DNA of 64,000 nt, taken from assembly GCA_964450685.1 (NCBI GenBank), contig CAYVDN010000003.1, positions 1 through 64,000 of the forward strand. Direction: 5' to 3'. The DNA is from JBAOHV01 sp964450685. GTDB lineage: Bacteria; Actinomycetota; Acidimicrobiia; Acidimicrobiales; Microtrichaceae. Below the pieces are notes generated by a model. It saw nothing but the letters and a program-made list of their open reading frames with translations, ran no database searches and was not told where the DNA came from. This document shows, piece by piece, positions 31,888-39,057 of the stretch. Both the position numbers and the translations under genes were made by a program. Each line of letters begins with the position of its first letter. The stretch's first letter is position 1.

Positions 31888-32112
31888 ATGATCGTCGTCC
31901 GCATCGACAAGCACCCCAGCAACGGCGGCCACGCCGAGCGCATCGAGACCATCACCATCGCCAACGTCAACCAGCTGGATGGCATCTACGGTGTGTGGCG
32001 AGATGGGCGCAGCATCCAGGAGGCGCCCGACTACACGGTCAACCCCAGCGACATGCGGCCGTCGGCCCAGGATCTGGCAGGGCTGGCCCTCATCGACCTG
32101 CGGGGCATCTGA
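31888..32112 (+). CDS. Small hypothetical protein
   Basis: 74 aa, ATG 31888 (MIVVRIDKHPSNGGHAERIE). Beta strand, then TITIANVNQLDGIYGVWRDG and an acidic helix. No motif. Its TGA lies at the edge of a GATACCCCCTATC copy. Confidence 0.6.
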   Translation: MIVVRIDKHPSNGGHAERIETITIANVNQLDGIYGVWRDGRSIQEAPDYTVNPSDMRPSAQDLAGLALIDLRGI

Positions 32113-32123
32113 TACCCCCTATC
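32111..32123 (+). promoter_or_regulatory. GATACCCCCTATC palindromic signal, reversed orientation
   Basis: Same element as before minus-strand genes but with C5 on the coding strand, so it cannot be a Shine-Dalgarno here; a normal AAGGAG follows before ATG 32143. Argues that the element also works as DNA or as a hairpin. Confidence 0.6.
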
Positions 32124-32142
32124 ACAAGGAGTGAGATACATC

Positions 32143-32280
32143 ATGGACGATCCCCTCTCCCCCGCCGAGGAGTGCATGCTCAAGTGGGGCGCCCGCCTCG
32201 CCGTCGGCGGTGCCGTCGCTGGCGCCGTGGTCGTCGTGGTCTACCTGCTCTGCTTCGTCGTCACCAGCGTGTCACACTAG
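32143..32280 (+). CDS. Tiny membrane protein
   Basis: 45 aa from ATG 32143 with AAGGAGTGA upstream. MDDPLSPAEECMLKWGARLA, then one helix VGGAVAGAVVVVVYLLCFVV and TSVSH. Single-pass membrane peptide of unknown use. Confidence 0.6.
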   Translation: MDDPLSPAEECMLKWGARLAVGGAVAGAVVVVVYLLCFVVTSVSH

Positions 32281-32304
32281 GACACCATCAACGAAAGGAG
32301 GCCC

Positions 32305-33123
32305 GTGGACTCCTCCCGCAAGGAGGCCATCTTCGAGCGTGACCAGTGGTACTGCCAGATAGCTCACCTACTGCCGGGTGAGTGCGACAGAGGTCTCACT
32401 GTTCACCATCGGTTCGAGCGAGAGTTCGGCGGCTCCGACCGCAAGGCCAACCTCACCAGCGTGTGCCGACGGCACCACGACATCATCCACGGGATGGACA
32501 AGAGCGTGTCCAAGGGGTGGATCGTGGTGGCCCGCCAGTACGGGTACATCTGCGACACCGAGCCCGACGAGCCCCTGCGCATCATCGCCCGCCCCGGCAA
32601 CGTCGAGCCCATGCCCAAGGCCGCGGCCCAGCCACCAGGCCGCAAGGCCGCCGAGAAGGCCCAGGCCCGCCAGCTGGCCAGCATGCCCCTCATCCCCAGA
32701 ACACCGCCCCCGGGTCACCGCCCAGGACAGAAGGACACACGCATGATCACCAACAACATCGAGACCATCAAGGCCGACGTGATGCGGGTGCTGTACAAGC
32801 GCCAGCCCATCCCCGTCACCGAGCTGCACGGCTCCCTCAGCACCAACACCGAGACCATCGACCTGGCCCGTGCCGTCCATGAGCTGACCGACGAGGGGCT
32901 CGTGGAGGTGCGCTACATCGACGGTGAGGCCCGCCTGGCCGTCCCCCTCACGCCCGAGCGCACCGAGGACAACGACGACCTGCGCACGCTGGTCACCGCC
33001 CTCGGCGAGCACCAACTGGCGCTCAGTCACCACGTCCACAGCGCCGTGCGCCTGCTCTACTTCGTGCTCCTGGTGCTCGGCTTCATCCTGTTCTTCATGG
33101 TCCGGGGCACGGTGGTCCTGTGA
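32305..33123 (+). CDS. HNH nuclease / winged-helix / membrane-tail fusion
   Basis: 272 aa, GTG 32305 preceded by AAAGGAGG. Residues 1-~70: HNH nuclease with CQIAHLLPGECDRGLTVHHR, FEREFGGSDRKANLTSVCRR, HHDIIHG (catalytic HH, N, HH). Residues ~95-145: Pro/Ala/Arg linker. Residues ~147-215: winged helix (IKADVMRVLYKRQPIPVTEL, HELTDEGLVEVRYIDGEARL). Residues ~245-268: membrane helix (LLYFVLLVLGFILFFMVRG). A nuclease tethered to the membrane by its C-terminus through a DNA-binding domain is unusual. The Met at the wHTH start (ATG 32743) could be an internal start for a second product. Confidence 0.75.
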   Translation: MDSSRKEAIFERDQWYCQIAHLLPGECDRGLTVHHRFEREFGGSDRKANLTSVCRRHHDIIHGMDKSVSKGWIVVARQYGYICDTEPDEPLRIIARPGNVEPMPKAAAQPPGRKAAEKAQARQLASMPLIPRTPPPGHRPGQKDTRMITNNIETIKADVMRVLYKRQPIPVTELHGSLSTNTETIDLARAVHELTDEGLVEVRYIDGEARLAVPLTPERTEDNDDLRTLVTALGEHQLALSHHVHSAVRLLYFVLLVLGFILFFMVRGTVVL

Positions 33124-33335
33124 CTCGTGCCGAGGCCCAGCTGGTGGCCGACGAGGCTCGTGAGATGGGCGACGTGTTCAGCACGGTCAAGCTCGTGGAG
33201 GAGTGCGTCGGCCCCAGCACCGGGGACTGCTACCTCATCGTGGTGCCCACGTTCCCACGTCGGCCACGATGGACCCGCAGATGTCGCACACGAGGATGTC
33301 GGCGCCGAGGAGCGTGGCCGACGCCCGCTCCCTGA
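33120..33335 (+). CDS. Small hypothetical protein, overlaps convergent gene
   Basis: 71 aa, GTG 33120 (GTGA overlap). Residues 1-45 are a plausible alpha/beta unit (AEAQLVADEAREMGDVFSTV, LVEECVGPSTGDCYLIVVPT). The remaining Arg/Pro-rich residues overlap the minus gene 33235-33408 and look like antisense translation, so the 3' end may be eroded or misassembled. Confidence 0.45.
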   Translation: MTRAEAQLVADEAREMGDVFSTVKLVEECVGPSTGDCYLIVVPTFPRRPRWTRRCRTRGCRRRGAWPTPAP

Positions 33336-33408
33336 GGGCCTGGGCCAACGTCACCACCGAGGCGGGCAGCTGCTCGGGCACGGGGTTGAGCCCCGCATCG
33401 TCGTCCAT
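33235..33408 (-). CDS. Small hypothetical protein with CxxC
   Basis: 57 aa from ATG 33408 (TGATG with upstream stop). MDDDAGLNPVPEQLPASVVT, LAQALRERASATLLGADILV, CDICGSIVADVGTW. A helix and one CxxC knuckle. Last gene of the minus operon from 35022. Overlaps the convergent plus gene by 101 bases. Confidence 0.55.
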   Translation of the reverse strand: MDDDAGLNPVPEQLPASVVTLAQALRERASATLLGADILVCDICGSIVADVGTWAPR

Positions 33409-33830
33409 CAGTCCTCGATGATCTCGGCGTCCACCACGTCGTCATCGAACGAGCCGATGCGAGGGGTCTGGCCGGTGCCGATGGCCCGGCCGAAGTCGGG
33501 CTCCACCGGGCGCCGTGGGGCGGTCTGCGGGCTCGGGCGGGCGCCCAGGTCGTGCGCACCCTCGTGGAAGCCACGGAGCACGTCACGGCCACGCTGGGAC
33601 AGCAGGTTCAGCTGCTCCTTGTAGCGCTTGGCCAGCAGGCGCCACGCCCGGTTGCAGAACGTCTCCCTCCAGATGCCGAGGGACATGCCCACCGGGGGCT
33701 CGATGCCCCGGAGGATGGAGTCGGGAGGGATGACGCCCGACTCCTGCCAGGCATCGTGAGCCGAGGTGATCTGCTCCAGCTCGGTGACGTTCAGCTGGGC
33801 CAGGTAGCCCTCGATGTCCTCGATGACCAT
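33408..33830 (-). CDS. Helical hypothetical protein
   Basis: 140 aa, ATG 33830 overlapping TGA. IEGYLAQLNVTELEQITSAH, ICRE-like helix GIWRETFCNRAWRLLAKRYK, then LSQRGRDVLRGFHEGAHDLG and an acidic tail. No motif. Co-translated with neighbours. Confidence 0.6.
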   Translation of the reverse strand: MVIEDIEGYLAQLNVTELEQITSAHDAWQESGVIPPDSILRGIEPPVGMSLGIWRETFCNRAWRLLAKRYKEQLNLLSQRGRDVLRGFHEGAHDLGARPSPQTAPRRPVEPDFGRAIGTGQTPRIGSFDDDVVDAEIIED

Positions 33831-34144
33831 CAGACGGCCGTTCCGCCGCTGCTCAGACGCTCGCCCGTGAACGGGCCGACGTAGGCCAGCTCGGCCAGCT
33901 TCAGCGTCACGGTGACCGGCGTGCGCCCGGCGGTGCCGCTGACCCGCAGGCGGGCCTTCCAGCCGGTGAAGCCGGGGTCGTCGGGGCTGTCGCCGGGCTC
34001 GTAGAACGCCACAGCCTGCACCTCGCAGTTGGCGTGGGCGAAGCCGTTGGACAGGACCACGGTGACGGCCTGGTTCTGGGCCTTGGCGCCCTTCAGGTAC
34101 TCCAGCCGGACGATCTGATCGACGGCATCCTCGATGGTGGGCAT
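33830..34144 (-). CDS. Beta-rich hypothetical protein
   Basis: 104 aa, ATG 34144 behind GATA-GGGAG-TATC. VTVVLSNGFAHANCEVQAVA, FTGWKARLRVSGTAGRTPVT, VTLKLAELAYVGPF: a compact beta-sandwich. Function unknown. Confidence 0.6.
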   Translation of the reverse strand: MPTIEDAVDQIVRLEYLKGAKAQNQAVTVVLSNGFAHANCEVQAVAFYEPGDSPDDPGFTGWKARLRVSGTAGRTPVTVTLKLAELAYVGPFTGERLSSGGTAV

Positions 34145-34150
34145 GGTGGT

Positions 34151-34163
34151 GATACTCCCTATC
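34151..34163 (-). promoter_or_regulatory. GATAGGGAGTATC start-associated signal
   Basis: Includes the TGA stop of the macro-domain gene; GGGAG is 11 bases before ATG 34144. Confidence 0.75.
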
Positions 34164-35022
34164 AGTCGGTGGGGAACGGCAGCGTCAGCTGCTCGTCAGG
34201 GTTGTTGGCGGGCAGGAGGAGATCGACGGCGCTGACCACGAGGGCACCACGCAGCTGCTCCTCGGTGTCCTGGTCGAAGCACACGAAGCGGACCAGCTCG
34301 ATGTCGGGCGTGGCCTCCACCACGGTCTTGGTGACGGCCTCGGCGGCCACCAGGGCAGCGTGGGCGGGCGGGTAGCCGTAGATGCCGGTGCTGATGGCGG
34401 GGAAGGCGATGGAACGGCAGCCGAGCACGCTGGCCAGGATGAGGGACTGGCTGTAGGCACTGGCCAACAAGCTGGCGGCCTGCTCGACCTGCTGCTCGTG
34501 AGCCGCACGCAGCTCCTCGGCCAGCTCCCGGGTGGACGCCATGCTGGGCGCCTGCCGGGGGTAGATCGGGCCGACGGCGTGGATGATGAAGCGGTTCGGC
34601 AGCCCGAACGCCGGGGTGTGGACGGCCTGGCCCGTGGCGCAGGAGGCGCCCTCCTCGCCGCCGTAGAGGTACTTGGCGCACCTGTCCAGCTGATCGACCC
34701 CGGCGGCCCGGTAGATGGCCCCGCAGACGCCCCCGCCGGGCTCCAGCAGGTCGTTGGCGGCGTTGACGATGGCCTCGATGTCGGGCTGGTCGGTGATGTC
34801 GCCCTGAGTGACCTCCAGCTTGGTCATGCCCGTCACCGCCACCGCCTGGGCGGCGCCGATGGGATCGACGGACACCACGATGGTGTCGTAGTCGCCCTGG
34901 CTGGCCAGCTGGCGGTAGGCGGCCTGCACGGCGGCCTCGGGGGTGTCGGCCTTGACCGTGATGGCGCCGATGTGGTCGCCGTGGCCGTGGCCATCGTTGG
35001 TGGTCACGCTGTACTGCTTCAT
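34162..35022 (-). CDS. Macro-domain protein
   Basis: 286 aa from ATG 35022. Residues ~65-250 form a macro domain: KLEVTQGDITDQPDIEAIVN, AANDLLEPGGGVCGAIYRAA (the NAAN...GGGV.GAI loop that binds ADP-ribose), RFIIHAVGPIYP, SIAFPAISTGIYGYP (phosphate loop STGIYGYP). An N-terminal ~60-residue alpha/beta extra domain precedes it. Macro domains bind or hydrolyse ADP-ribose and related NAD products. In a phage it may reverse host ADP-ribosylation or blunt NAD-based defence; that is inference. Confidence 0.85.
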   Translation of the reverse strand: MKQYSVTTNDGHGHGDHIGAITVKADTPEAAVQAAYRQLASQGDYDTIVVSVDPIGAAQAVAVTGMTKLEVTQGDITDQPDIEAIVNAANDLLEPGGGVCGAIYRAAGVDQLDRCAKYLYGGEEGASCATGQAVHTPAFGLPNRFIIHAVGPIYPRQAPSMASTRELAEELRAAHEQQVEQAASLLASAYSQSLILASVLGCRSIAFPAISTGIYGYPPAHAALVAAEAVTKTVVEATPDIELVRFVCFDQDTEEQLRGALVVSAVDLLLPANNPDEQLTLPFPTD

Positions 35023-35028
35023 GTGTGT

Positions 35029-35041
35029 GATACTCCCTATC
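35029..35041 (-). promoter_or_regulatory. GATAGGGAGTATC start-associated signal
   Basis: GGGAG lies 11 bases before ATG 35022 of the macro-domain gene; separated from the gene to the right by about 20 bases. Confidence 0.75.
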
Positions 35042-35062
35042 GGTCGGGTTGGTGGGCGGCGA

Positions 35063-35455
35063 TCAGACGACGGCCAGGAAGGCGTTGTCGGCGAAGGGCT
35101 CCAGGTCCGTGACCTGAGCGGCCGGGTACTTGACCACGGCGAAGGGGTTGAAGTCGCCGGACTCGTAGGCCCAGCCCTTGAGCAGCAGCTGAGCGGCACG
35201 CCCCGGGCGGTCGATGACCTCCAGGATCTTGCTGGAGAAGTTGCGGCCGTCGGCGAGCACGATGCCCACGGCCTGGTTGACGTTGGCCTTGGCCACGCTG
35301 AGCAGCTCCTCGGGGGTGAGGGACTTCTCGGGCTCGGGGGTGGGCACCGCACGGGCGGTGTACTCACCGTAGGTGCTCTCCTTGGCGGCCTCGACCGCCC
35401 GCTTCTGCTCGGCCTTGGTGGCCACGGTGGTGGTGCTGATGAAGTGGGTCGTCAT
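35063..35455 (-). CDS. Hypothetical early protein
   Basis: 130 aa from ATG 35455 with CAGGAGG upstream. Basic helix (VATKAEQKRAVEAAKESTYG), then VNQAVGIVLADGRNFSSKIL, EVIDRPGRAAQLLLKGWAYE, FNPFAVVKYPAAQVTDLE. Function unknown. First gene after the promoter at 35489-35518. Confidence 0.65.
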   Translation of the reverse strand: MTTHFISTTTVATKAEQKRAVEAAKESTYGEYTARAVPTPEPEKSLTPEELLSVAKANVNQAVGIVLADGRNFSSKILEVIDRPGRAAQLLLKGWAYESGDFNPFAVVKYPAAQVTDLEPFADNAFLAVV

Positions 35456-35488
35456 GGTTGCCTCCTGGGCGGGTTGTGGTGTGACACC

Positions 35489-35518
35489 ATTATGCCTGAG
35501 ATGGACACACGGAGTCAA
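35489..35518 (-). promoter_or_regulatory. Early promoter, cassette copy
   Basis: Minus strand TTGACT (35513-35518), 18 bp, CATAAT (35489-35494). Preceded by CATATCAACACATTGACTTG and followed by a leader with CACAACCCGCCCAGGAGGCA. Confidence 0.75.
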
Positions 35519-35535
35519 GTCAATGTGTTGATATG
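35516..35535 (-). repeat. 20-bp exact repeat CATATCAACACATTGACTTG, copy 1
   Basis: Identical to 43049-43068. Both follow a stop codon and precede an early promoter. Confidence 0.8.
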
Positions 35536-35539
35536 GGTA

Positions 35540-35713
35540 TCAGCGTCGGCGCAGCTCGAACTGAGCGATATCACGGGCGGTGGCCGGTGCCCGGCGCACC
35601 TCGATGCCGTCCAGGAAGTCGATGGTGATGTACTCACCCGGCAGGGCCTCGTTGGCCACGACCACGTAGGCACGCCCGCCACCGGTGGGCACGGCGTTCG
35701 CTGGTTGCTGCAT
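35540..35713 (-). CDS. Small hypothetical protein
   Basis: 57 aa from ATG 35713 (TGATG). MQQPANAVPTGGGRAYVVVA, NEALPGEYITIDFLDGIEVR. A small beta barrel-like sequence. Stop lies within TGATACCCATATCA. Function unknown. Confidence 0.55.
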   Translation of the reverse strand: MQQPANAVPTGGGRAYVVVANEALPGEYITIDFLDGIEVRRAPATARDIAQFELRRR

Positions 35714-36126
35714 CACGCCTCCTGGTAGAGCACGACCCAGCCCTCGATGGTGTCCTCGGGCTCGATCTCGACCACCTCGGTGCCGATGTCCTCCTCGGAC
35801 TCGCCGGGCCAGGTGATGTAGCACGCCACGTAGATGCCTGGCTTAGCCAGGATGTCCCGGGCCAGCTGGCCGCCGATCGACTCGCAGTCGTGCATGACGT
35901 GGTTCTCGGCCTGGTTGATGATGCCGGAGCCCTGGCTGCTGTAGCCCTTGAGCGGGACCCACGCCTCGTCCTCGGGCTCGCCCTCGTACACGCTCGGGGC
36001 GTAGATGTCGGCCCGGGGCCGGACCCAGCCGGTGGGCAGCACCTCGATCACGTGGTCGAACTCCATGACGGCGTTCAAGTCCTCGGGGGCGACGGGGACG
36101 CCCGTGGTGTCCTGTGTGATACTCAT
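35713..36126 (-). CDS. Hypothetical early protein
   Basis: 137 aa from ATG 36126 with CAGGAGGG eight bases before. Start codon is embedded in TGATATGAGTATCA, a variant of the palindromic signal. VAPEDLNAVMEFDHVIEVLP, GYSSQGSGIINQAENHVMHD, YVACYITWPGESEEDIGTEV. Unknown. Confidence 0.6.
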   Translation of the reverse strand: MSITQDTTGVPVAPEDLNAVMEFDHVIEVLPTGWVRPRADIYAPSVYEGEPEDEAWVPLKGYSSQGSGIINQAENHVMHDCESIGGQLARDILAKPGIYVACYITWPGESEEDIGTEVVEIEPEDTIEGWVVLYQEA

Positions 36127-36127
36127 A

Positions 36128-36316
36128 TCAGACCCTCCTGGGGGCGTTCTCTTCGGCCCAGAGACGGGCCTCGGTCGGGGTACAACCAAGCTCCTCGCAG
36201 GCGCTGAGGATGCGGCTGTCGGTCTGCCAGAACGTGTCCGGCATACCGCCGGAGGCGGCGATGCTCAGGACGTTGCGGGCCTGGGCCTCGATGCGGCGCT
36301 CGGAGTCGGTCCTCAC
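36128..36316 (-). CDS. Small helical hypothetical protein
   Basis: 62 aa, GTG 36316 (GTGA). RTDSERRIEAQARNVLSIAA, CEELGCTPTEARLWAEENAP: could be a small HTH-like unit. Function unknown. Confidence 0.55.
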   Translation of the reverse strand: MRTDSERRIEAQARNVLSIAASGGMPDTFWQTDSRILSACEELGCTPTEARLWAEENAPRRV

Positions 36317-36600
36317 TTCGGCACCGCCCGGTAGCTCTTGCCACTGCGGGCCAGGATGGTGGCGCCGGGGGTGGCCAGGGCCTTCTGGCGGGCCTTGGTG
36401 GCGTCGTTGGTGCCCAGCTCGACCTTGATCTTCTCGGCGACCCGGACCACCTGGCCGCCCAGGCGACCCTTGACGGTGGGCAGGCTGACAACGATGTAGT
36501 CACTGGTGACCTTGGTGTTCTTGATGAGCGCCGGACGCTGGTAGAGCGTGGCGACGATGACCGTCTCGGTGCCGTCGGTCGTGGCCTGGAGGCGGGGCAT
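36313..36600 (-). CDS. Small hypothetical protein
   Basis: 95 aa from ATG 36600 (TGATG). VIVATLYQRPALIKNTKVTS, YIVVSLPTVKGRLGGQVVRV, then a basic helix and ILARSGKSYRAVPK. Unknown. Confidence 0.55.
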   Translation of the reverse strand: MPRLQATTDGTETVIVATLYQRPALIKNTKVTSDYIVVSLPTVKGRLGGQVVRVAEKIKVELGTNDATKARQKALATPGATILARSGKSYRAVPK

Positions 36601-36926
36601 CAGCCGAGCCCCACGATCTCGGCCACCTCGTCCAGCGAGAAGGCGCACTGGTCACGCTCGTCGGGCTGGCCGCCGAGGCTGCCGTCCTGGATGCGGGGCC
36701 AGGTCACACCGAAGATGCGCTCACCCTGGAAGCCGGTGCCCGTGGTGATCTCGATGATCTCGCCGTTCACTCGGATGAAGCCGAGGAGGTCGGGGGTCAT
36801 GAAGTTGGCGCCCTTGGTGCCGTGGTTGGTGGCGCCTCGGTGGGCGACATCGCTGAAGCGGGAGCGGAACCGATCCACGATGGTGGGCCAGTCGGCCTGA
36901 GCGTCGGGGGTGGTCGTGTTGGTCAT
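36600..36926 (-). CDS. Hypothetical early protein, first of operon
   Basis: 108 aa from ATG 36926 with CGGAGGCACGCC upstream. FRSRFSDVAHRGATNHGTKG, LLGFIRVNGEIIEITTGTGF, RIFGVTWPRIQDG. Beta-rich. First gene of 36926 to 35540. Confidence 0.6.
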   Translation of the reverse strand: MTNTTTPDAQADWPTIVDRFRSRFSDVAHRGATNHGTKGANFMTPDLLGFIRVNGEIIEITTGTGFQGERIFGVTWPRIQDGSLGGQPDERDQCAFSLDEVAEIVGLG

Positions 36927-36960
36927 GGCGTGCCTCCGTGGCTGTTGTGGTGTGATACTC

Positions 36961-36989
36961 ATTGTACATGAGGAGTGTGACACTCACAA
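36961..36989 (-). promoter_or_regulatory. Early promoter, cassette copy
   Basis: Minus strand TTGTGA (36984-36989), 17 bp, TACAAT (36961-36966), then leader GAGTATCACACCACAACAGC. Confidence 0.8.
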
Positions 36990-36995
36990 GTACCT

Positions 36996-37008
36996 GATAG
37001 GGAGTATC
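36996..37008. promoter_or_regulatory. GATAGGGAGTATC palindrome at operon boundary
   Basis: Covers the stop of 37007-37270 and lies just before the early promoter. Orientation is opposite to the minus genes, so it is not a ribosome site here. Confidence 0.6.
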
Positions 37009-37270
37009 AGATGACGCCCGCTGCACGCTCGGCCGCCAGCAGGTTGTCGTAAGCCAACACGGTGTACTCGCCTCGGTAGTTACGGGTCATCTCCTTGAGC
37101 CCGTACACCACCGCACGACGGTGCTCGGGGCCGTAGGGCAGGAACTTGGCCAGAGCCCGCACACGAGTCTCCCAGGATCTATGACAGGTCACTCGCAACG
37201 ACTCTCCGAGAGTGTCGGCGGCGTAGGCAGGCATCTCGAAGGTAACGGTGTCTTCGCCGTTCTCAGGCAT
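37007..37270 (-). CDS. Small hypothetical protein
   Basis: 87 aa from ATG 37270 (TGATG). TVTFEMPAYAADTLGESLRV, HRRAVVYGLKEMTRNYRGEY, TVLAYDNLLAAERAAG. Unknown. Confidence 0.55.
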   Translation of the reverse strand: MPENGEDTVTFEMPAYAADTLGESLRVTCHRSWETRVRALAKFLPYGPEHRRAVVYGLKEMTRNYRGEYTVLAYDNLLAAERAAGVI

Positions 37271-37455
37271 CAGTAGTCCTCCATCACGAAGCACGCGTAG
37301 GTCTGTCCACGGTAGGTGACCTGGATCTCATTGCCGCCCGCCTCGCTGGTGGCCTCCCACTCCCGCCTTTCAGCAGAGGTGGCCTTACGCAGACGCTGAT
37401 CCTCGTGGCGAGGGCCGCAGTAGGCGTAGAGCCCGTATGTCACTCCGGCGCCCAT
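37270..37455 (-). CDS. Small hypothetical protein
   Basis: 61 aa, both ends in TGATG overlaps. MGAGVTYGLYAYCGPRHEDQ, RRGREW-like helix, IQVTYRGQTYACFVMEDY. Unknown. Confidence 0.55.
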   Translation of the reverse strand: MGAGVTYGLYAYCGPRHEDQRLRKATSAERREWEATSEAGGNEIQVTYRGQTYACFVMEDY

Positions 37456-37832
37456 CAGGCGGCCACCACGTTCTCGGGGCGGGTGAAGACGGGGCCGGGG
37501 GTGCGCACTCGATCGCCCAGCACGCCCCAGAGGGCGAAGGTGCCGTTGTCACCCTCGACAGCCACGGTGTCCACGTCGTAGAGGTAGACCTCGGGGCAGT
37601 CCATCCCGAACCGGCGCACCGTGGTGCCGACCAGGCGGGCGAAGCGGCGCAGGCCGGTGTTGGGCAGCTCGACCACGAAGTAGGACCCGCCGGTCAGTGG
37701 GTTGGAGGGCATGCGGAGGCCGTTGGCCTCGGCCCACGCAGCAGTGCGGACGGTGGCCAGTGTCTTGGGCGCCGAACCCGAGCCGGTGACCAGCAGGGCG
37801 CCCTCCTTGAGGAGGCTGACCGGAGCGCTCAT
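37455..37832 (-). CDS. Hypothetical early protein
   Basis: 125 aa from ATG 37832 (ATGA overlap). LLKEGALLVTGSGSAPKTLA, SYFVVELPNTGLRRFARLVG, EVYLYDVDTVAVEGDNGTFA. Beta-rich with paired strands. Unknown. Confidence 0.6.
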   Translation of the reverse strand: MSAPVSLLKEGALLVTGSGSAPKTLATVRTAAWAEANGLRMPSNPLTGGSYFVVELPNTGLRRFARLVGTTVRRFGMDCPEVYLYDVDTVAVEGDNGTFALWGVLGDRVRTPGPVFTRPENVVAA

Positions 37833-38104
37833 CGGGCCACCTCGGCGGTCTTGGTGAGGGCGGGAACGATCCGACGCAGAGCGGTGTCGAGGTGTGCATC
37901 GCCGTAGTCCAGTGCCCAGGCGGCCGGACGACCCGCTGCGTCCCACGCAGCCCAGAACAGATCCCAGCGGTAGCGCTTGTCGAGATCCTTGGTCAGCTCG
38001 GAACGGGGGTAGTCACCGGCCCGGTACTTCGCCCGCAACTCGTCGGTGTCGAGGGGAGCGATGGCGTTGCTGATCAGATCGAAGTGGTCCTGGGTGACCT
38101 TCAT
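37829..38104 (-). CDS. Hypothetical early protein, first of operon
   Basis: 91 aa from ATG 38104 with CAGGAGGCAGCCTC upstream. KVTQDHFDLISNAIAPLDTD, RAKYRAGDYPRSELTKDLDK, RYRWDLFWAAWDAAGRPAAW, then helix. The RY.WDLFW.A pattern recalls small actinophage proteins of unknown role. Confidence 0.6.
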   Translation of the reverse strand: MKVTQDHFDLISNAIAPLDTDELRAKYRAGDYPRSELTKDLDKRYRWDLFWAAWDAAGRPAAWALDYGDAHLDTALRRIVPALTKTAEVAR

Positions 38105-38140
38105 GAGGCTGCCTCCTGGGCGGTTGTGGTGATGGTGTCC

Positions 38141-38169
38141 ATGATACAGGATATGAGTGACATACTCAA
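38141..38169 (-). promoter_or_regulatory. Early promoter, cassette copy
   Basis: Minus strand TTGAGT (38164-38169), 17 bp, TATCAT (38141-38146). The -35 overlaps the stop codon of 38166-38456. Confidence 0.75.
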
Positions 38170-38456
38170 GTACTGAGATGAAATTGCCGCCAGTGATCTT
38201 TCTCGTCGGGCAGCTCCGATGGCTTGATCGTGGCCGTGTGGATGCCGCCATCGGCCAGGTTGGTGGCCCGGCCCACGTCCACGGGCCAGGGGATGTAGAC
38301 CCTCGCCCGCTCAACCACCAGGAGGGCGTCCGTGTCGGTGTCCCGGGTAACCGCCTTCAGCTGCCACGTGCCGGGCGGCTGGTTGTCCAGGAGCAGGGAG
38401 AGTAGGCGCTGGCGCTCCGCAGGCGTCAGGGCCAGCGGGTCGCCGTGCTCGGCCAT
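38166..38456 (-). CDS. Small hypothetical protein
   Basis: 96 aa from ATG 38456 (TGATG). ALTPAERQRLLSLLLDNQPP, WQLKAVTRDTDTDALLVVER, ARVYIPWPVDVGRATNLADG. Unknown. Confidence 0.55.
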   Translation of the reverse strand: MAEHGDPLALTPAERQRLLSLLLDNQPPGTWQLKAVTRDTDTDALLVVERARVYIPWPVDVGRATNLADGGIHTATIKPSELPDEKDHWRQFHLST

Positions 38457-38851
38457 CAGTCGTCCTCCCAGGGGCCGTACTGGCCGTGCCGGAGCATCAG
38501 CACCTGGGCCTGCTCGACGGAGTACCGGCGCACGTCGGCGGCGCCCAGCTGGCCCACCTTGTAGAAGACCACGAGCGGTATCTCCATGTCGTTGCCGTTG
38601 GACTTGTCGATGGCCTGGGTGAGGGTCACGGGGATCGTGGAGCCGTCCGGCGTGGGCACCTGGAGGTGCTGGGTCAGCTCGACCCAGGCGTGCCAGTAGC
38701 GCTGGCCGTGGTGCGGGTGGCCCTCCTGCTGGAAGATGGGCCGACCGTGTGCGATGACCACCTCGCAGTCCTCGCCCTCGGCCAGCTCCCGAGCCACCCG
38801 GTAGGCGGTGGGGAAGCAGTCCCCCTGGCCCTGAGGCTCGTCGGCGGCCAT
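38456..38851 (-). CDS. Hypothetical protein with Cys/His pair of papain-like type
   Basis: 131 aa from ATG 38851 (a GTG three bases earlier is possible). GDCFPTAYRVARELAEGEDC gives Cys at the start of a helix, and GQRYWHAWVELTQHLQVP gives HAWVE about 40 residues later, with ...MEIPLVVFYKVG after. Cys-helix then HxWVE is the layout of small transglutaminase or papain-like enzymes. A peptidase or amidase activity is a guess. Confidence 0.6.
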   Translation of the reverse strand: MAADEPQGQGDCFPTAYRVARELAEGEDCEVVIAHGRPIFQQEGHPHHGQRYWHAWVELTQHLQVPTPDGSTIPVTLTQAIDKSNGNDMEIPLVVFYKVGQLGAADVRRYSVEQAQVLMLRHGQYGPWEDD

Positions 38852-39057
38852 CACCGGCTGAGTCCCCGCTCGATCGACTCCTCGCAGAGCTTGACCAGCC
38901 CGGCGTGGCTGTCACTGCCGCTGAGCACCGTGACGATGGTGTCGTTGGGGAACTGCTGGAGCTTGGCCAGCGCCGCCTTGAAGGTGTCGTGTACGTCGTA
39001 GGGCTCGCCGTCCTCGTTGACGTTGAAGTGGCGCAGCTGGGCGCTGTCCGTGGCCAT
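38851..39057 (-). CDS. Small hypothetical protein
   Basis: 68 aa from ATG 39057 (TGATG). LRHFNVNEDGEPYDVHDTFK, AALAKLQQFPNDTIVTVLSG, then a helix. Unknown. Confidence 0.55.
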   Translation of the reverse strand: MATDSAQLRHFNVNEDGEPYDVHDTFKAALAKLQQFPNDTIVTVLSGSDSHAGLVKLCEESIERGLSR

